Below, piece by piece: positions 9,152 to 18,277 of a stretch of DNA of 64,000 bases. This DNA comes from Devosia litorisediminis (lineage in GTDB: Bacteria; Pseudomonadota; Alphaproteobacteria; Rhizobiales; Devosiaceae), in assembly GCF_018334155.1 (NCBI RefSeq), contig NZ_JAGXTP010000001.1, positions 434,001 to 498,000 of the forward strand, written 5' to 3'. The position numbers and the translations under genes are program-made. The notes under the pieces were generated by a model, which was not told where the DNA came from, did not search any database, and saw only the letters and a list, made by a program, of their open reading frames with translations. The first letter of the stretch is position 1; the number at the start of each line of letters is the position of its first letter.

Positions 9152-9712
9152 ATGTCCTCTCCTTCTGCGCCTCCGGCTGCGGCCGACCCTGCCTCCCCCA
9201 ACGCTGTCCGGGTACCTACGGTGCGTGCCGCGACACGCGCGGGAGACTCTGATTTCATTGATGAACTGCAGGCCATTGCCTTTGGCCCGGGCCGGTTTGC
9301 GCGCACGGCGTTTCGCATTCGCGAGCGGTTTCCCATTGATATGAGCCTGAGCCTGATTGCCGAGGTGGACGGTACGCCGTGTGGCTCGGTTTGGATGACC
9401 CCGATCTCGATTGGCGGCATCAATGGCTATATGCTGGGGCCACTGGCCACCCATCCCGATTTCCGCAAGCTGGGCGCGGGCAAGCTGCTGGCCCGTGAAG
9501 TGACCGCGCGCACGCTGGCCCGGGGCGAAGGCAGTTTCGTCATGCTGGTGGGTGACCGCGACTATTACTGCCCGTTGGGCTGGGAGCCGACCACGCTGGG
9601 CAATATCGAATTTCCCGGTCCGGTTGATCCCGAGCGGGTGCTGCTGTTTGCGGCCGACAAGAGCCTGGCGCAAACGCTGGCGGGTCCCATCGAAGCGTTT
9701 ATCGAGGACTGA
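9152..9712 (+). CDS. GNAT-family N-acetyltransferase (YhbS-like)
   Basis: A 186-residue protein if started at ATG 9152 (a TTG at 9137 is possible; neither has a clear ribosome-binding site). After a Pro/Ala-rich leader of about 25 residues comes a GNAT domain: LSLIAEVDGTPCGSVWMTPI for strands 2-4, LGPLATHPDFRKLGAGKLLA for the acetyl-CoA pyrophosphate loop, and a YhbS-like tail with DRDYYCPLGWEP. The acceptor is unknown. It is followed by the CoA pyrophosphatase gene after 99 bases and may be cotranscribed with it. Confidence 0.85.
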   Translation: MSSPSAPPAAADPASPNAVRVPTVRAATRAGDSDFIDELQAIAFGPGRFARTAFRIRERFPIDMSLSLIAEVDGTPCGSVWMTPISIGGINGYMLGPLATHPDFRKLGAGKLLAREVTARTLARGEGSFVMLVGDRDYYCPLGWEPTTLGNIEFPGPVDPERVLLFAADKSLAQTLAGPIEAFIED

Positions 9713-9729
9713 GTCCGACCGTCAGCATG

Positions 9730-9745
9730 TTGACCAACAGGTCAA
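9730..9745. promoter_or_regulatory. Dyad TTGACC-N4-GGTCAA
   Basis: A perfect 6-bp inverted repeat 17 bases after the GNAT stop and about 65 bases before the next gene. It could be an operator or a small hairpin; no T-run follows directly. Confidence 0.25.
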
Positions 9746-9811
9746 ACAGTGTGGACCGGCCAAGGGCTGGTGCTCTAAGCTGGCTTTTTCGACGACGTAT
9801 CCGGTGTTTGC

Positions 9812-10438
9812 TTGCCCCCCGACAATACCATTATCGACCGCCTGACGACGCGCCTGCTGTTGTCGCCGCCCGCGCTGCCGGCTGCGCATATGCTGACGCC
9901 TGACTGGGCGCCGTCGCGGCCCTTTGAGCGTCCGCCGGTTCCCGCGGCGGTGCTGATTGCGCTGGTGCGGCGGCCCGAGGGGTTCACTGTGCTCTATACC
10001 GAGCGCTCGCCAGACCTGCGGGCGCATTCGGGGCAGGTGGCGTTTCCCGGGGGCAAGGTTGATGCTGGCGATGATGATGTCGCTGCCGCCGCGCTGCGCG
10101 AAGCCTATGAGGAGGTGGGCATGGCGCGCAGCGATGCGCGGGTAATGGGGTTCATGCAGCCCTATTTCACCGGCACCAACTATCTGATCACGCCGGTGGT
10201 GGCGGTGGTTGAGCCAAGCGGGCCCTTTGTGCCCAATCCGGGTGAGGTGCATTCGGTGTTCGAGGTGCCGCTGCAGCGCATCCTGCGGCCCGAGAGCTAT
10301 GGGCAATTCCGTATCAAGCGGGATGGCAAGGAGCACCGCACCTGGCAGATCGACCATGACGGTCATCGTATATGGGGAATCACGGCCAATATCACCCGCC
10401 AGTTCCGCGATATTGCCACCAGCGAGGCCGTGCCATGA
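9812..10438 (+). CDS. CoA pyrophosphatase (NUDIX)
   Basis: A 208-residue NUDIX protein read from a TTG codon at 9812. It carries the CoA-binding signature before the Nudix box (YTERSPDLRAHSGQVAFPGG, 62-81) and the box itself with LREAYEEVGM at 95-104, a combination typical of CoA pyrophosphatases such as YeaB/NudL and mammalian Nudt7. Expected reaction: CoA to 4'-phosphopantetheine and 3',5'-ADP. Its stop overlaps the start of the CCA-adding enzyme by 4 bases (ATGA), indicating a translationally coupled operon. Confidence 0.92.
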   Translation: MPPDNTIIDRLTTRLLLSPPALPAAHMLTPDWAPSRPFERPPVPAAVLIALVRRPEGFTVLYTERSPDLRAHSGQVAFPGGKVDAGDDDVAAAALREAYEEVGMARSDARVMGFMQPYFTGTNYLITPVVAVVEPSGPFVPNPGEVHSVFEVPLQRILRPESYGQFRIKRDGKEHRTWQIDHDGHRIWGITANITRQFRDIATSEAVP

Positions 10439-11610
10439 GCGTTGAGGCTCTCAGGAGCGCCGAATGGCTGGTGCGTGCTGAAACCCAGGCGATCTTTGCC
10501 GCACTGGACGGGGCGCAGGGGCGCACCCGCGCGGTGGGCGGGGTGGTGCGCGACACCATTGTGGACCGGCAACGGCCCAATCCCGATATCGATCTGGCGA
10601 CCGAATTGCTGCCCGAAGCGGTGGTGGCCCGCGCAAAGGCTGCCGGCATTGCCTGCTACCCCACGGGGATCGAGCATGGCACGGTGACGCTCAAGCTGGG
10701 CGAAACGCTGGCCGAGGTCACGACACTGCGCCGAGATGTGGAGACCAATGGCCGGCACGCGGTGGTGGCCTTCGGTACCGATTGGGGCGTGGACGCCAGC
10801 CGCCGTGATTTTACGCTCAATGCGCTTTATTGCGGGCCGGACGGCGTGCTGTTTGACCCGCTGGGCGGGATCGAGGATGCGCTGGCCGGGCGGGTCCGCT
10901 TCATTGGCGAGGCGGGCCAGCGGATCGCCGAGGATGGCCTGCGCGTCTATCGCTTCTTCCGGTTTTCAGCCAGCCATGGCGGCCAGCAGTTTGATCCCGA
11001 TGGGGTGGCGGCCTGCGCGGCTGCGGCCGAGCAGTTGTCGCATTTGTCGCGCGAGCGGGTGGGCAGTGAGATCATGCGCATGCTGGACCTGCCGCAGGTG
11101 GCACTGACACTGTTGCTGATGGCTGAAGCGGGCCTGTTGCGCTTTGCTGATAGCGCTGCACGCGCACTGGTCGCCTATGAAACCATGGGCGGGCAATCGG
11201 CGATCTCGCGGCTGGCACTGCTGGCTGGTGACGGGCTGGGCGCGGCGCAGGATGCGTGGCGCCTGTCCAAGGACACGATTGCGCAGGCGCAAAAGGTGCT
11301 TTCAGCGGCGGCTTTGCTGGCCAAGGAGCATGTGGGCGAGGCTGCTTACCGTTTTGGCGAACATGCTGTCGAAGGACTGGCGGTGACCGCGGCCCGCGAT
11401 GGCTGGGGTCAGGCGCGGCTTGCCGAAACCGCGCGGGCGCTTGCGGGCACGGTCGTGCCGCCGTTTCCAGTCAATGGACGCGATCTAACCGGCCTCGGCA
11501 TGTCACCGGGACCGGAGATGGGTAACTCACTGGCGCGCCTAGAACGCGCCTGGATCGACAGTGGCTTTGTGCTGGGCAAGCGCGAGCTGCTGGCGCTCGT
11601 CCAACTTTAG
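10435..11610 (+). CDS. cca: CCA tRNA nucleotidyltransferase
   Basis: A 391-residue class II nucleotidyltransferase started at ATG 10435. It shows GGVVRD (35-40), the catalytic carboxylates DID (51-53), and RRDFTLNAL (123-131) with the following LFDPLGGIEDALAGRVRFIG, then the neck and a helical body. These enzymes add or repair the 3'-CCA of tRNA from CTP and ATP without a template. No HD domain is seen, as in the shorter alphaproteobacterial form; a poly(A) polymerase of the same superfamily is the only alternative. It is coupled to the upstream CoA pyrophosphatase. Confidence 0.92.
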   Translation: MSVEALRSAEWLVRAETQAIFAALDGAQGRTRAVGGVVRDTIVDRQRPNPDIDLATELLPEAVVARAKAAGIACYPTGIEHGTVTLKLGETLAEVTTLRRDVETNGRHAVVAFGTDWGVDASRRDFTLNALYCGPDGVLFDPLGGIEDALAGRVRFIGEAGQRIAEDGLRVYRFFRFSASHGGQQFDPDGVAACAAAAEQLSHLSRERVGSEIMRMLDLPQVALTLLLMAEAGLLRFADSAARALVAYETMGGQSAISRLALLAGDGLGAAQDAWRLSKDTIAQAQKVLSAAALLAKEHVGEAAYRFGEHAVEGLAVTAARDGWGQARLAETARALAGTVVPPFPVNGRDLTGLGMSPGPEMGNSLARLERAWIDSGFVLGKRELLALVQL

Positions 11611-11620
11611 GGTCTGGGGG

Positions 11621-11818
11621 CTAGTGCTTGGTGGCGCTCTTGGCGTCGGTGTCCACGATGCGCTCCTTGATCCGTTCGATCATGTCGGGCCGCACTTCGG
11701 TTTCCCCGTGCAATGTGCGCAGGTTATCGACGGCCTTTCGGACCACTTCTGCCTCGCTTTCCGCTTCGGCATGCCAGGTGGCACCTGGAATCAACGAGCC
11801 GGATTCAAATCGTTTCAT
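11621..11818 (-). CDS. DUF1059 small protein
   Basis: A 65-residue protein with the DUF1059 pattern: MKRFESGSLIPGATWHAEAE, then SEAEVVRKAVDNLRTLHG and RPDMIERIKERI. Members are small soluble proteins of unknown function in many proteobacteria. The family's usual Cys before the PG-x-TWHAEA region is Ser/Ala here. A GGAGG ribosome-binding site (complement of 11824-11828) precedes the ATG, and a perfect dyad lies further upstream. Confidence 0.85.
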   Translation of the reverse strand: MKRFESGSLIPGATWHAEAESEAEVVRKAVDNLRTLHGETEVRPDMIERIKERIVDTDAKSATKH

Positions 11819-11832
11819 GATTTCCTCCTAGG

Positions 11833-11847
11833 TTCGACTAAGTCGAA
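11833..11847. promoter_or_regulatory. Perfect dyad TTCGACT-A-AGTCGAA
   Basis: A 15-base palindrome directly upstream of the ribosome-binding site of the DUF1059 gene and within its divergent region with the DUF2062 gene. It could be a repressor operator or part of the leader RNA. Confidence 0.35.
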
Positions 11848-11967
11848 GAAACGCGTCAAAGTGCTGGAAGTTCCAATCATATTGCCACAATCAGCGTGCT
11901 TTTTCTGTCACAAGGCCGTGGTTTATCTGTAGGTTGCAGCCAAGACGGTGAGGAGTACCCGAGCAGC

Positions 11968-12558
11968 ATGCGCGCAGGCTTGTGGAACAAGATACGGAAC
12001 AATCTGTGGCCCCGCATGGGTATGCGGCGCTATAGCGCCTATCTGCGCAAGCGGGTGATGCGGCTCTCAGCCAGCCCCCATGCCATTGCTGCCGGGGTGG
12101 CATCGGGCGCGGCAGTCTCGATGTTTCCCCTGATCGGCCTGCATTTCTTTCTCGGTTTTGTGCTGGCCTTTGCCACGCGCGGCAACATGATTGCTGCCGC
12201 GATTGGCACAGTCTGGGGCAATCCGCTCACCTTCCCGCTGTTCTTTGCCGCCTCTTACGCCGTTGGCGACTGGCTGACGGGTGGCGGTGGCGTGAGTGTT
12301 TCCGAAGGCAAGCAATTGCAGGCGACCGGTGAACAGCTCAGCAATGGCCTGTTTTCCGAAGGCTTCCACGCCATCTGGCCGACCTTCAAGACCATGATGA
12401 TCGGCGGTCTGCCGCTCGCCATTCTGGTGTTTGGGGTGTTTTACGTTGTGGTCCGCCTGGTGGTGACACGCTTCCGTGCCATGCGGCAGGCCCGACTGGC
12501 CCGCAAGCGTCCGGTGCAGCCCAAGACCACTCAGTCGTCAACAAACTCGCCGATCTGA
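11968..12558 (+). CDS. DUF2062 membrane protein
   Basis: A 196-residue protein from ATG 11968 with AGGAG 12 bases upstream; the frame is open back to 11896 but without a ribosome-binding site. It matches DUF2062: a basic N-terminus (MGMRRYSAYLRKRVMRL), then ASPHAIAAGVASGAAVSMFP and two to three membrane helices (LHFFLGFVLAF, GNPLTFPLFFAASYAVG, and one near the C-terminus). Inner-membrane protein of unknown function. The last 28 bases overlap the 3' end of the convergent ATPase gene. Confidence 0.87.
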   Translation: MRAGLWNKIRNNLWPRMGMRRYSAYLRKRVMRLSASPHAIAAGVASGAAVSMFPLIGLHFFLGFVLAFATRGNMIAAAIGTVWGNPLTFPLFFAASYAVGDWLTGGGGVSVSEGKQLQATGEQLSNGLFSEGFHAIWPTFKTMMIGGLPLAILVFGVFYVVVRLVVTRFRAMRQARLARKRPVQPKTTQSSTNSPI

Positions 12559-13655
12559 CTGAGCCCTTCGAGCCAGGTGCCGCCATGCTGGCGGATGACC
12601 TGACGGGGCAATATGCCGGTTTGATCGGCCAGTTCCTGCGCCAGAACCTGCGAATGGGTGACGATCCACACCTGGGTGCGTTGGGCGGCGCGTGCGATGA
12701 TCCGCGCCAGGGCCGGCAGCATGTCGGGATGCAGGCTGGTCTCGGGCTCGTTCAAAGCGACCAGCGGGGGCAGGCGGTAGGCCAGCAGGGCGCCCATCAA
12801 GGCGAGAAACTGCAACGTGCCGTCCGATAGCTCATTGGCGGCAAAGGCGCGCTTGGGCATATCGGCAAACCGCATTGCAAAGCTGGCGAAGCGCTCCGGG
12901 ATGGGGACCTCAAGCGTGGCGCCGGGGAAGGCGTGGTCGATCGCCTCATCAAGATCGACACTGTCCTGGCGAATATGGCGCAGCGTGGCAAACACGGCGG
13001 CGAGATTGGCCCCATTGGCGTCAAGCATCGGCGCGGTGACCGCCCGGGCCGGCTGGCGCAGAGGCGAGCCTGCATCGGTGCGGAAGCCATGATAGAAACG
13101 CCAGGCGGCAATGACTTCGCGCACCCGATCGATTTCGGGATAGCCGCGCAGTTCGGCCAGCGCAGTTTCGCTGGAGAGCAGAACGTTGTCGGCCTGAATG
13201 CGGGCACCGGCCGGGTCGCGAACCCAGATGGCCGGTCCCTTGCGCTCCATCAGCGGGACAGGACGACGGCCCATCAGGGTCAGCGTTTCGCGCTTGACCA
13301 TGGCTTCGAGTGAGAAGGCCGCATCCACCTTGGTGGGAAAACCCGGCTCGATTTCATAGCTGCATGCGGGGCCATCGCCATCGGGGTCGATACTGTCCAG
13401 ACCGATGCGCAGGCTGAGCCGAGGTTGTTCATGAGTTTTGCGCTCGCCGGCCCACATCACCGAGGCCAGCCCGCCCTCGCGGGCAATCTCCTGAGCGAAC
13501 TCGCCGGTCGCCGCGGCGCGGACCAGTTCAAGCGCGCGGTAGAGATTGGTCTTGCCGACGCCATTGGCGCCAACAAGAACCGAGAGCTGGCGAACAGGAA
13601 AGCCGATGGTGCGGATCGACCGGAAATTGGTGAAATGAAGGTCGGTCAGCACCAT
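12531..13655 (-). CDS. AAA family ATPase (RecF/SMC-like, COG4637 type)
   Basis: A 374-residue P-loop ATPase. The N-terminal FTNFRSIRTIGFPV and Walker A GANGVGKTN (29-37) resemble RecF/SMC proteins. The C-terminal half has ELSDGTLQFLALMGALLA (ABC-like signature) and Walker B ALNEPETSLHPDML, then a His switch (VTHSQVLAQEL). The Asn before the catalytic Glu is, from memory, normal in this family. Role unknown; related ATPases act in DNA repair or defence, but no partner nuclease lies here. It starts 10 bases after the hemF stop, in one operon with trmL and hemF. Confidence 0.85.
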   Translation of the reverse strand: MVLTDLHFTNFRSIRTIGFPVRQLSVLVGANGVGKTNLYRALELVRAAATGEFAQEIAREGGLASVMWAGERKTHEQPRLSLRIGLDSIDPDGDGPACSYEIEPGFPTKVDAAFSLEAMVKRETLTLMGRRPVPLMERKGPAIWVRDPAGARIQADNVLLSSETALAELRGYPEIDRVREVIAAWRFYHGFRTDAGSPLRQPARAVTAPMLDANGANLAAVFATLRHIRQDSVDLDEAIDHAFPGATLEVPIPERFASFAMRFADMPKRAFAANELSDGTLQFLALMGALLAYRLPPLVALNEPETSLHPDMLPALARIIARAAQRTQVWIVTHSQVLAQELADQTGILPRQVIRQHGGTWLEGLSQIGEFVDD

Positions 13656-13665
13656 CGCAGCACTC

Positions 13666-14562
13666 TCAGGGCCAGCGGACTTCTGGCGGCATGGATGACA
13701 GGATCGAATTCACATTGCCGCCGGTCTTAAGCCCGAAGGTCGTGCCCCGGTCATAGAGCAGGTTGAATTCGACATAGCGGCCGCGGCGGATCAGCTGTTC
13801 GTTGCGATCCTCTGGGGTCCAGGGCGTTTCGAAATTGCGACGGACCAGTTCCGGGTAGATGCCGGCGAAGGCTTCGCCCACGGCCTTGGTGAAGTCGAAA
13901 TCGGCATCCCAGTCACCGGTATTGTGGTGATCGTAGAAAATGCCGCCCGTGCCGCGGTGCTCATTGCGGTGGGGCAGGAAGAAGTAGTCGTCGCACCATT
14001 GCTTGTAGCGATCATAGTCGACGCCGGGGCGGTCGATGCAGGCGGCGCGCATGGCGGCGTGGAAATCCAGTGTGTCGACATCGTCCTGGGTGCGGCGACG
14101 GTCGAGCACCGGGGTCAGGTCGGCGCCGCCGCCAAACCACTGCTTGCCGGTGACGATCATGCGCGTGTTCATGTGCACGGCGGGGACGTGCGGATTGCAG
14201 GGGTGCACGATCAGCGAAATGCCAGAACTCCAGAACTGGGCGCCCGCTTCGGTGCCCGGCATCTGCTTGGCGAAATCTTCTGAGAACTCGCCATGCACGG
14301 TCGAGATGTGCACGCCGGCCTTCTCGAAAACCCGGCCGTGCAACATGCTCATCTCGCCACCGCCGCCGGCAGCGCGATCCCAGGGGGTGCGCTCGAACTT
14401 GCCCGGCGGCGGATCGGCATTGGGGCCGCTGACCTGGGTCTCAATGGCTTCGAACTCGGCGCAGATGCGGTCGCGCAGGGCGCGGAACCAGGTTTGCGCG
14501 GTGATCTTCTTGTCTTCGATATCGGGGGGAAGTGTCATGGTGTCCGTGAAATGAACCGTCAT
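13666..14562 (-). CDS. hemF: Oxygen-dependent coproporphyrinogen III oxidase
   Basis: A 298-residue HemF. It decarboxylates coproporphyrinogen III to protoporphyrinogen IX with O2 in haem synthesis, as a cytosolic homodimer. Conserved stretches include [65 protein letters not shown] and [15 protein letters not shown]. Length is standard. It overlaps the trmL stop by 4 bases and precedes the ATPase gene. In alphaproteobacteria hemF serves aerobic growth, often beside an anaerobic HemN located elsewhere. Confidence 0.96.
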   Translation of the reverse strand: MTVHFTDTMTLPPDIEDKKITAQTWFRALRDRICAEFEAIETQVSGPNADPPPGKFERTPWDRAAGGGGEMSMLHGRVFEKAGVHISTVHGEFSEDFAKQMPGTEAGAQFWSSGISLIVHPCNPHVPAVHMNTRMIVTGKQWFGGGADLTPVLDRRRTQDDVDTLDFHAAMRAACIDRPGVDYDRYKQWCDDYFFLPHRNEHRGTGGIFYDHHNTGDWDADFDFTKAVGEAFAGIYPELVRRNFETPWTPEDRNEQLIRRGRYVEFNLLYDRGTTFGLKTGGNVNSILSSMPPEVRWP

Positions 14563-15029
14563 TGTAGTCCTGTAAACCCGTCTGTCTGCCTTTTTGCTTC
14601 GCCCAAAATAAGCGTTGCAGCGAGCGCGACATTGATCGAGCGCAAACCAGCCCGCATTGGTATGCGCAAAGCCAGATCGACGACATCGGCAACGGCGTCA
14701 GGCACACCAGCGCTTTCGCGACCCACCATGATGATATCATCGGGCGTAAATCGGGCTGCATAGGCCGAGGTTTCGCTCTTGGTGGTCAGCAGGACAAGCC
14801 GGCGGTTTTCCGCACGGCGCCAATCATCGAACTGGGTCCAGCTATTGTGTTCGCGCACCACGGCATGATCGAGATAGTCCAGACCGGCGCGGGCCAGCGT
14901 TTTGGGCGAAAACACGAATCCGGTGGGGTGGATGACATGAATGGTTGTCTGCAGACAGGCGCATAGCCGGATCAGCGTACCGGTATTGTTGGCGATGTCA
15001 GGTTGATAGAGGGCAAGTTCGACCGGCAT
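14559..15029 (-). CDS. trmL: tRNA (cytidine/uridine-34-2'-O)-methyltransferase
   Basis: A 156-residue SPOUT methyltransferase; the frame runs 107 residues further upstream but the conserved protein begins at ATG 15029 ([20 protein letters not shown]). Knot motifs are visible: [33 protein letters not shown] and [17 protein letters not shown]. TrmL methylates the ribose of the wobble base in tRNA-Leu isoacceptors using SAM. It is first in the trmL-hemF-ATPase operon and divergent from the cytochrome bc1 operon. Confidence 0.94.
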   Translation of the reverse strand: MPVELALYQPDIANNTGTLIRLCACLQTTIHVIHPTGFVFSPKTLARAGLDYLDHAVVREHNSWTQFDDWRRAENRRLVLLTTKSETSAYAARFTPDDIIMVGRESAGVPDAVADVVDLALRIPMRAGLRSINVALAATLILGEAKRQTDGFTGLQ

Positions 15030-15262
15030 CACAATCCCCAGCACGCGAGCGTGGCACAATGCCCGCGATTGCGGGCCTTTGCTGGGTATAGTGTCGCAGT
15101 TGGGGGCTGTCACGGTGCGGATCACTGGACAAGCGGATGGGACAGTGCAAAAAGACCGCAACTGACGGGCCGCTTGAGGGTGGTTGGCTGGTGATTCCGC
15201 GTATGCGTAATCTGCACCGCCGCTACCGGCCGCGTCTGATGTGATAGTACGGGGAACGGACC

Positions 15263-15787
15263 TTGGCCACGGAAGCTCAACATTCAACGACACGGCGGGA
15301 TTTCCTGTTCGTCGCAACCGGCGCAGTGGCAGGCGTTGGTGCTGCGGCAACGGTGTGGCCGCTGATCAATCAGATGAACCCAGATGCCTCGACCTTGGCA
15401 CTGGCCAGCATCGAGTTTGATATCTCCAACATTCCCGAAGGGCAGTCGGTAACGATTCTCTGGCGCGGTCTTCCGGTGTTTGTCCGGCACCGTACGCCAG
15501 CTGAGATTGCCGAAGCCCAGGCGGTTCCGCTGTCGGATCTCAAGGATCCAGCGACCGATGAAGAGCGCACCAAGGAAGGCCACGAGCAGTGGCTGATCAT
15601 GATCGCCAACTGCACCCATCTCGGTTGCGTTCCGGTCGGTGACTCGGGTGATTTTGATGGCTGGTTCTGCCCATGCCATGGCTCGCACTACGATACAGCC
15701 GGCCGCATTCGCAAAGGCCCCGCGCCAAGCAATCTGGTATTGCCGCCTTATGAATTTCTCAGCGATACGCTGGTCCAGATCGGTTAG
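15263..15787 (+). CDS. petA: Ubiquinol-cytochrome c reductase Rieske iron-sulfur subunit
   Basis: A 174-residue Rieske protein of the cytochrome bc1 complex, read from TTG 15263, the codon that gives the normal N-terminus. A Tat signal/anchor (RRDFLFVA at 11-18 plus hydrophobic [12 protein letters not shown]) is followed by the flexible hinge and the periplasmic cluster domain with CTHLGC (117-122) and CPCHGSH (136-142), which bind the 2Fe-2S cluster through two Cys and two His. It takes an electron from ubiquinol and passes it to cytochrome c1. First gene of the petABC operon. Confidence 0.97.
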   Translation: MATEAQHSTTRRDFLFVATGAVAGVGAAATVWPLINQMNPDASTLALASIEFDISNIPEGQSVTILWRGLPVFVRHRTPAEIAEAQAVPLSDLKDPATDEERTKEGHEQWLIMIANCTHLGCVPVGDSGDFDGWFCPCHGSHYDTAGRIRKGPAPSNLVLPPYEFLSDTLVQIG

Positions 15788-15801
15788 CAGGGAGCTCCGC
15801 G

Positions 15802-17052
15802 ATGTCTGAACATTCGACTTACACGCCCGGCTCCGGTCTCGAGAAATGGCTCGATGAACGTCTGCCGATCATCCGGTTCTCCAAAGAGCACCTGATGGAC
15901 TTCCCCACCCCGAAGAACCTGAACTATTTCTGGACCTTCGGCGCAATTCTGGTGATGTGCCTGGGTATCCAGATCGTCACCGGCGTTATTCTGGCGATGC
16001 ACTACACGCCAAATGTCGCCATGGCGTTCGACTCCGTCGAGCACATCCGTCGTGACGTCAATGGCGGCCGCATGATCCAGTCGTTCCACGCTGTGGGCGC
16101 CTCGATGTTCTTTGCTGCCGTCTACATCCACATCTTCCGTGGCATGTATTTCGGTTCCTACAAGGCGCCCCGCGAGATCCTGTGGATCCTGGGCGTGCTG
16201 ATCTTCGTGCTGATGATGGCGACCGCCTTCATGGGCTACGTGCTGCCATGGGGCCAGATGTCTGGCTGGGCTGCGACCGTGATCACCAACATCTTTGCCG
16301 CTATCCCAGTTATCGGCACGCCGTTGCTGGAACTGCTGCGCGGTGGTTTCTCGGTGGGTAACCCCACGCTGAACCGCTTCTTCTCGCTGCACTACCTGCT
16401 GCCGTTCGTGATTGCCGCCGTCGTGGCGCTGCATATCTGGGCGCTGCACGTGCCGGGCAATAACAACCCGACCGGTGTTGACGTGAAGAGCAGCCGCGAC
16501 ACGCTTCCCTTCCATCCGTACTACACGATGAAGGACGCGTTCGGCATGGTGCTGTTCCTGATCCCGTTTGCCTGGTTCGCGTTCTTCGCGCCCGACATTC
16601 TGGGTCATCCGGATAACTACATCCAGTTCAACAGCCAGGTGACGCCTGCTCATATCGTGCCCGAATGGTACTTCCTGCCATTCTACGCGATCCTGCGCGC
16701 CATCGACTTCAACATCCTGTTCATCGATTCCAAGCTTGGTGGCGTGATCTTCTTCGGCGGCTCGATCGTGATCCTGTTCCTGCTGCCCTGGCTGGATACC
16801 TCCAAGGTGCGTTCGGGCAATTTCCGCCCAATGTTCAAGTGGTTCTACTGGTTGTTCGTGGTGAACTTCGTTGCGCTGACCTATCTGGGCGCGGCGCCGG
16901 CCGAGGGCATCTATGTGGTGCTGGCCAAGCTCTGCACGGCGTACTACTTCATCCACTTCATCGTCATCCTGCCTGTGCTTAGCCGCATCGAGAAGCCTCG
17001 GCCCCTGCCGACCAGCATCTCGGAAAGCGTGCTTGCCAAGTCGCACGCGTAA
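15802..17052 (+). CDS. petB: Cytochrome b of the bc1 complex
   Basis: A 416-residue integral membrane protein with eight predicted helices. It carries the paired haem-binding histidines ([18 protein letters not shown] and [18 protein letters not shown]), the PEWYF motif ([13 protein letters not shown]) at the Qo site and [14 protein letters not shown]. It houses both quinone sites and haems bL and bH. Starts 14 bases after petA and is followed 16 bases later by the cytochrome c1 gene; codon use is highly biased, as expected for strong expression. Confidence 0.97.
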   Translation: MSEHSTYTPGSGLEKWLDERLPIIRFSKEHLMDFPTPKNLNYFWTFGAILVMCLGIQIVTGVILAMHYTPNVAMAFDSVEHIRRDVNGGRMIQSFHAVGASMFFAAVYIHIFRGMYFGSYKAPREILWILGVLIFVLMMATAFMGYVLPWGQMSGWAATVITNIFAAIPVIGTPLLELLRGGFSVGNPTLNRFFSLHYLLPFVIAAVVALHIWALHVPGNNNPTGVDVKSSRDTLPFHPYYTMKDAFGMVLFLIPFAWFAFFAPDILGHPDNYIQFNSQVTPAHIVPEWYFLPFYAILRAIDFNILFIDSKLGGVIFFGGSIVILFLLPWLDTSKVRSGNFRPMFKWFYWLFVVNFVALTYLGAAPAEGIYVVLAKLCTAYYFIHFIVILPVLSRIEKPRPLPTSISESVLAKSHA

Positions 17053-17068
17053 GGGAAGGGCAGGAAAC

Positions 17069-17911
17069 ATGTTCAATAGAAAAACGCTCCTGGCCACTCT
17101 GGCTATCGTTGCCGGCCTCGCCGGTCTGCCAGCCCAGGCTGCAGAAGACGTGATCCACATCGAAAAGCAGAGCTGGAGCTTTGCGGGCATTTTCGGCACC
17201 TATGACGAAAACCAGCTTCAGCGCGGTTTTCAGGTGTTCCGCGAAGTCTGTGCCAGCTGCCACGGCGCACGCCTGATCGCGTTCCGCAATCTGGCTGAAG
17301 AGGGCGGTCCATCGTTCTCCGAAGAGCAGGTCAAGGCACTTGCCGCCGAATACGAAGTCAACGATCCGGCAGCTGAGGGCGGTACCCGCACAGCGGTTGC
17401 AGCCGACCGCTGGCCATCGCCATTTGATACCGAGCAGGACGCTCGTGATGCCAATGGTGGCGCATTGCCCCCGGACTTCTCGGTGCTGGCCAAGGCCCGC
17501 GGCGTGCATGACGCCTTCCCGTTCTGGGTATTCAACTACTTCACCGGCTATTCGGAAGGCGGCCCGGATTATATCCACGGCCTGCTCACCGGCTACGAGG
17601 AAGAAGCGCCTGAGCACTTCGAACTGCCAGAAGGCAAGTACTACAACCACGCCTTCCCCGGCCACGCGATCGGTATGGCCCCGCCACTGGCGGACGGTCT
17701 GCTGAGCTATACGGTTGCCGAAGGCCAGGCTGCTGTGCCCGAAACGGTTGACCAGTACGCCACCGACGTTGCCGCATTCATGATGTGGATGGCCGAGCCG
17801 CACCTGGCCGGGCGCAAGCAGACCGGTTTTGTGGTGCTGCTGTTCCTGGTGCTGTTTGCCGGTCTGATGTACGGCACCAAGCGCAAGATCTGGGAAGGTA
17901 TCGAGCACTAG
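17069..17911 (+). CDS. petC: Cytochrome c1
   Basis: A 280-residue protein started at ATG 17069, preceded by a GGAAGGGCAGGAA purine-rich site. It has a signal peptide (LLATLAIVAGLAGLPAQAA), the covalent haem motif CASCH (61-65), a Met-ligand region near HAIGMAPPLADG, and a C-terminal membrane anchor (TGFVVLLFLVLFAGLMYGTK) with a basic cytoplasmic tail. It passes electrons from the Rieske centre to soluble or membrane cytochrome c. It ends the operon just before a strong terminator. Confidence 0.97.
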   Translation: MFNRKTLLATLAIVAGLAGLPAQAAEDVIHIEKQSWSFAGIFGTYDENQLQRGFQVFREVCASCHGARLIAFRNLAEEGGPSFSEEQVKALAAEYEVNDPAAEGGTRTAVAADRWPSPFDTEQDARDANGGALPPDFSVLAKARGVHDAFPFWVFNYFTGYSEGGPDYIHGLLTGYEEEAPEHFELPEGKYYNHAFPGHAIGMAPPLADGLLSYTVAEGQAAVPETVDQYATDVAAFMMWMAEPHLAGRKQTGFVVLLFLVLFAGLMYGTKRKIWEGIEH

Positions 17912-17937
17912 TTGTTCGACACACCCGAAACGAATTC

Positions 17938-17966
17938 AAAGGGCCCCAATGGGGCCCTTTGTCGTT
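17938..17966 (+). terminator. Intrinsic terminator of the petABC operon
   Basis: A 10-bp perfect stem (AAAGGGCCCC, 3-base loop AAT, GGGGCCCTTT) ending in T residues, 27 bases after the petC stop. The A-run on the other side would let it work on the minus strand as well. Confidence 0.88.
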
Positions 17967-18058
17967 TGAGGATGTTCACATTGTCCGCAGGGCCTTGCGA
18001 TTTTCTTCGCGGGCGGCAATATGGAATGGATCGGTCAGCCAGTTCGGGGGGAGTTCAG

Positions 18059-18253
18059 ATGTCAGCTATTCGTCTTGCAGCCACCGTTGTCGGCGCGGCC
18101 ATCAGTCTGAGCCGCAATCCTGCTGTGCGCGCCGGCATTGTCGCTGTCGCCAGCAATCCCAAGGCGCGCGAGACAGCCATCAATATCACCCGCTCGGCGG
18201 CCTATAATGCGGGCGTTGTCGCCCGGCACGTGGTTGGTCGCCGCCTACCTTAA
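18059..18253 (+). CDS. Small hypothetical protein upstream of apt
   Basis: A 64-residue protein from ATG 18059 with a GGGGGGAG ribosome-binding site. It is Ala-rich and amphipathic (LAATVVGAAISLSRNPAVRA, then VVARHVVGRRLP), without clear membrane segments or known motifs. Codon use fits its neighbours. It lies between the petABC terminator and apt (24-base gap) and may be cotranscribed with apt. No function can be given. Confidence 0.65.
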   Translation: MSAIRLAATVVGAAISLSRNPAVRAGIVAVASNPKARETAINITRSAAYNAGVVARHVVGRRLP

Positions 18254-18277
18254 GTTTCCCACTATCCCAGGTATGCC

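Noticed and set aside
15030..15350. Longer N-terminus for TrmL
   Set aside because: The added 107 residues are Pro/Arg-rich, overlap the petA gene start and are absent from the family.
15784..17199. Long open frame antisense to cytochrome b (471 codons)
   Set aside because: Composition is His/Gln/Glu/Arg-rich shadow of the strongly supported petB gene; no domain or ribosome-binding site.
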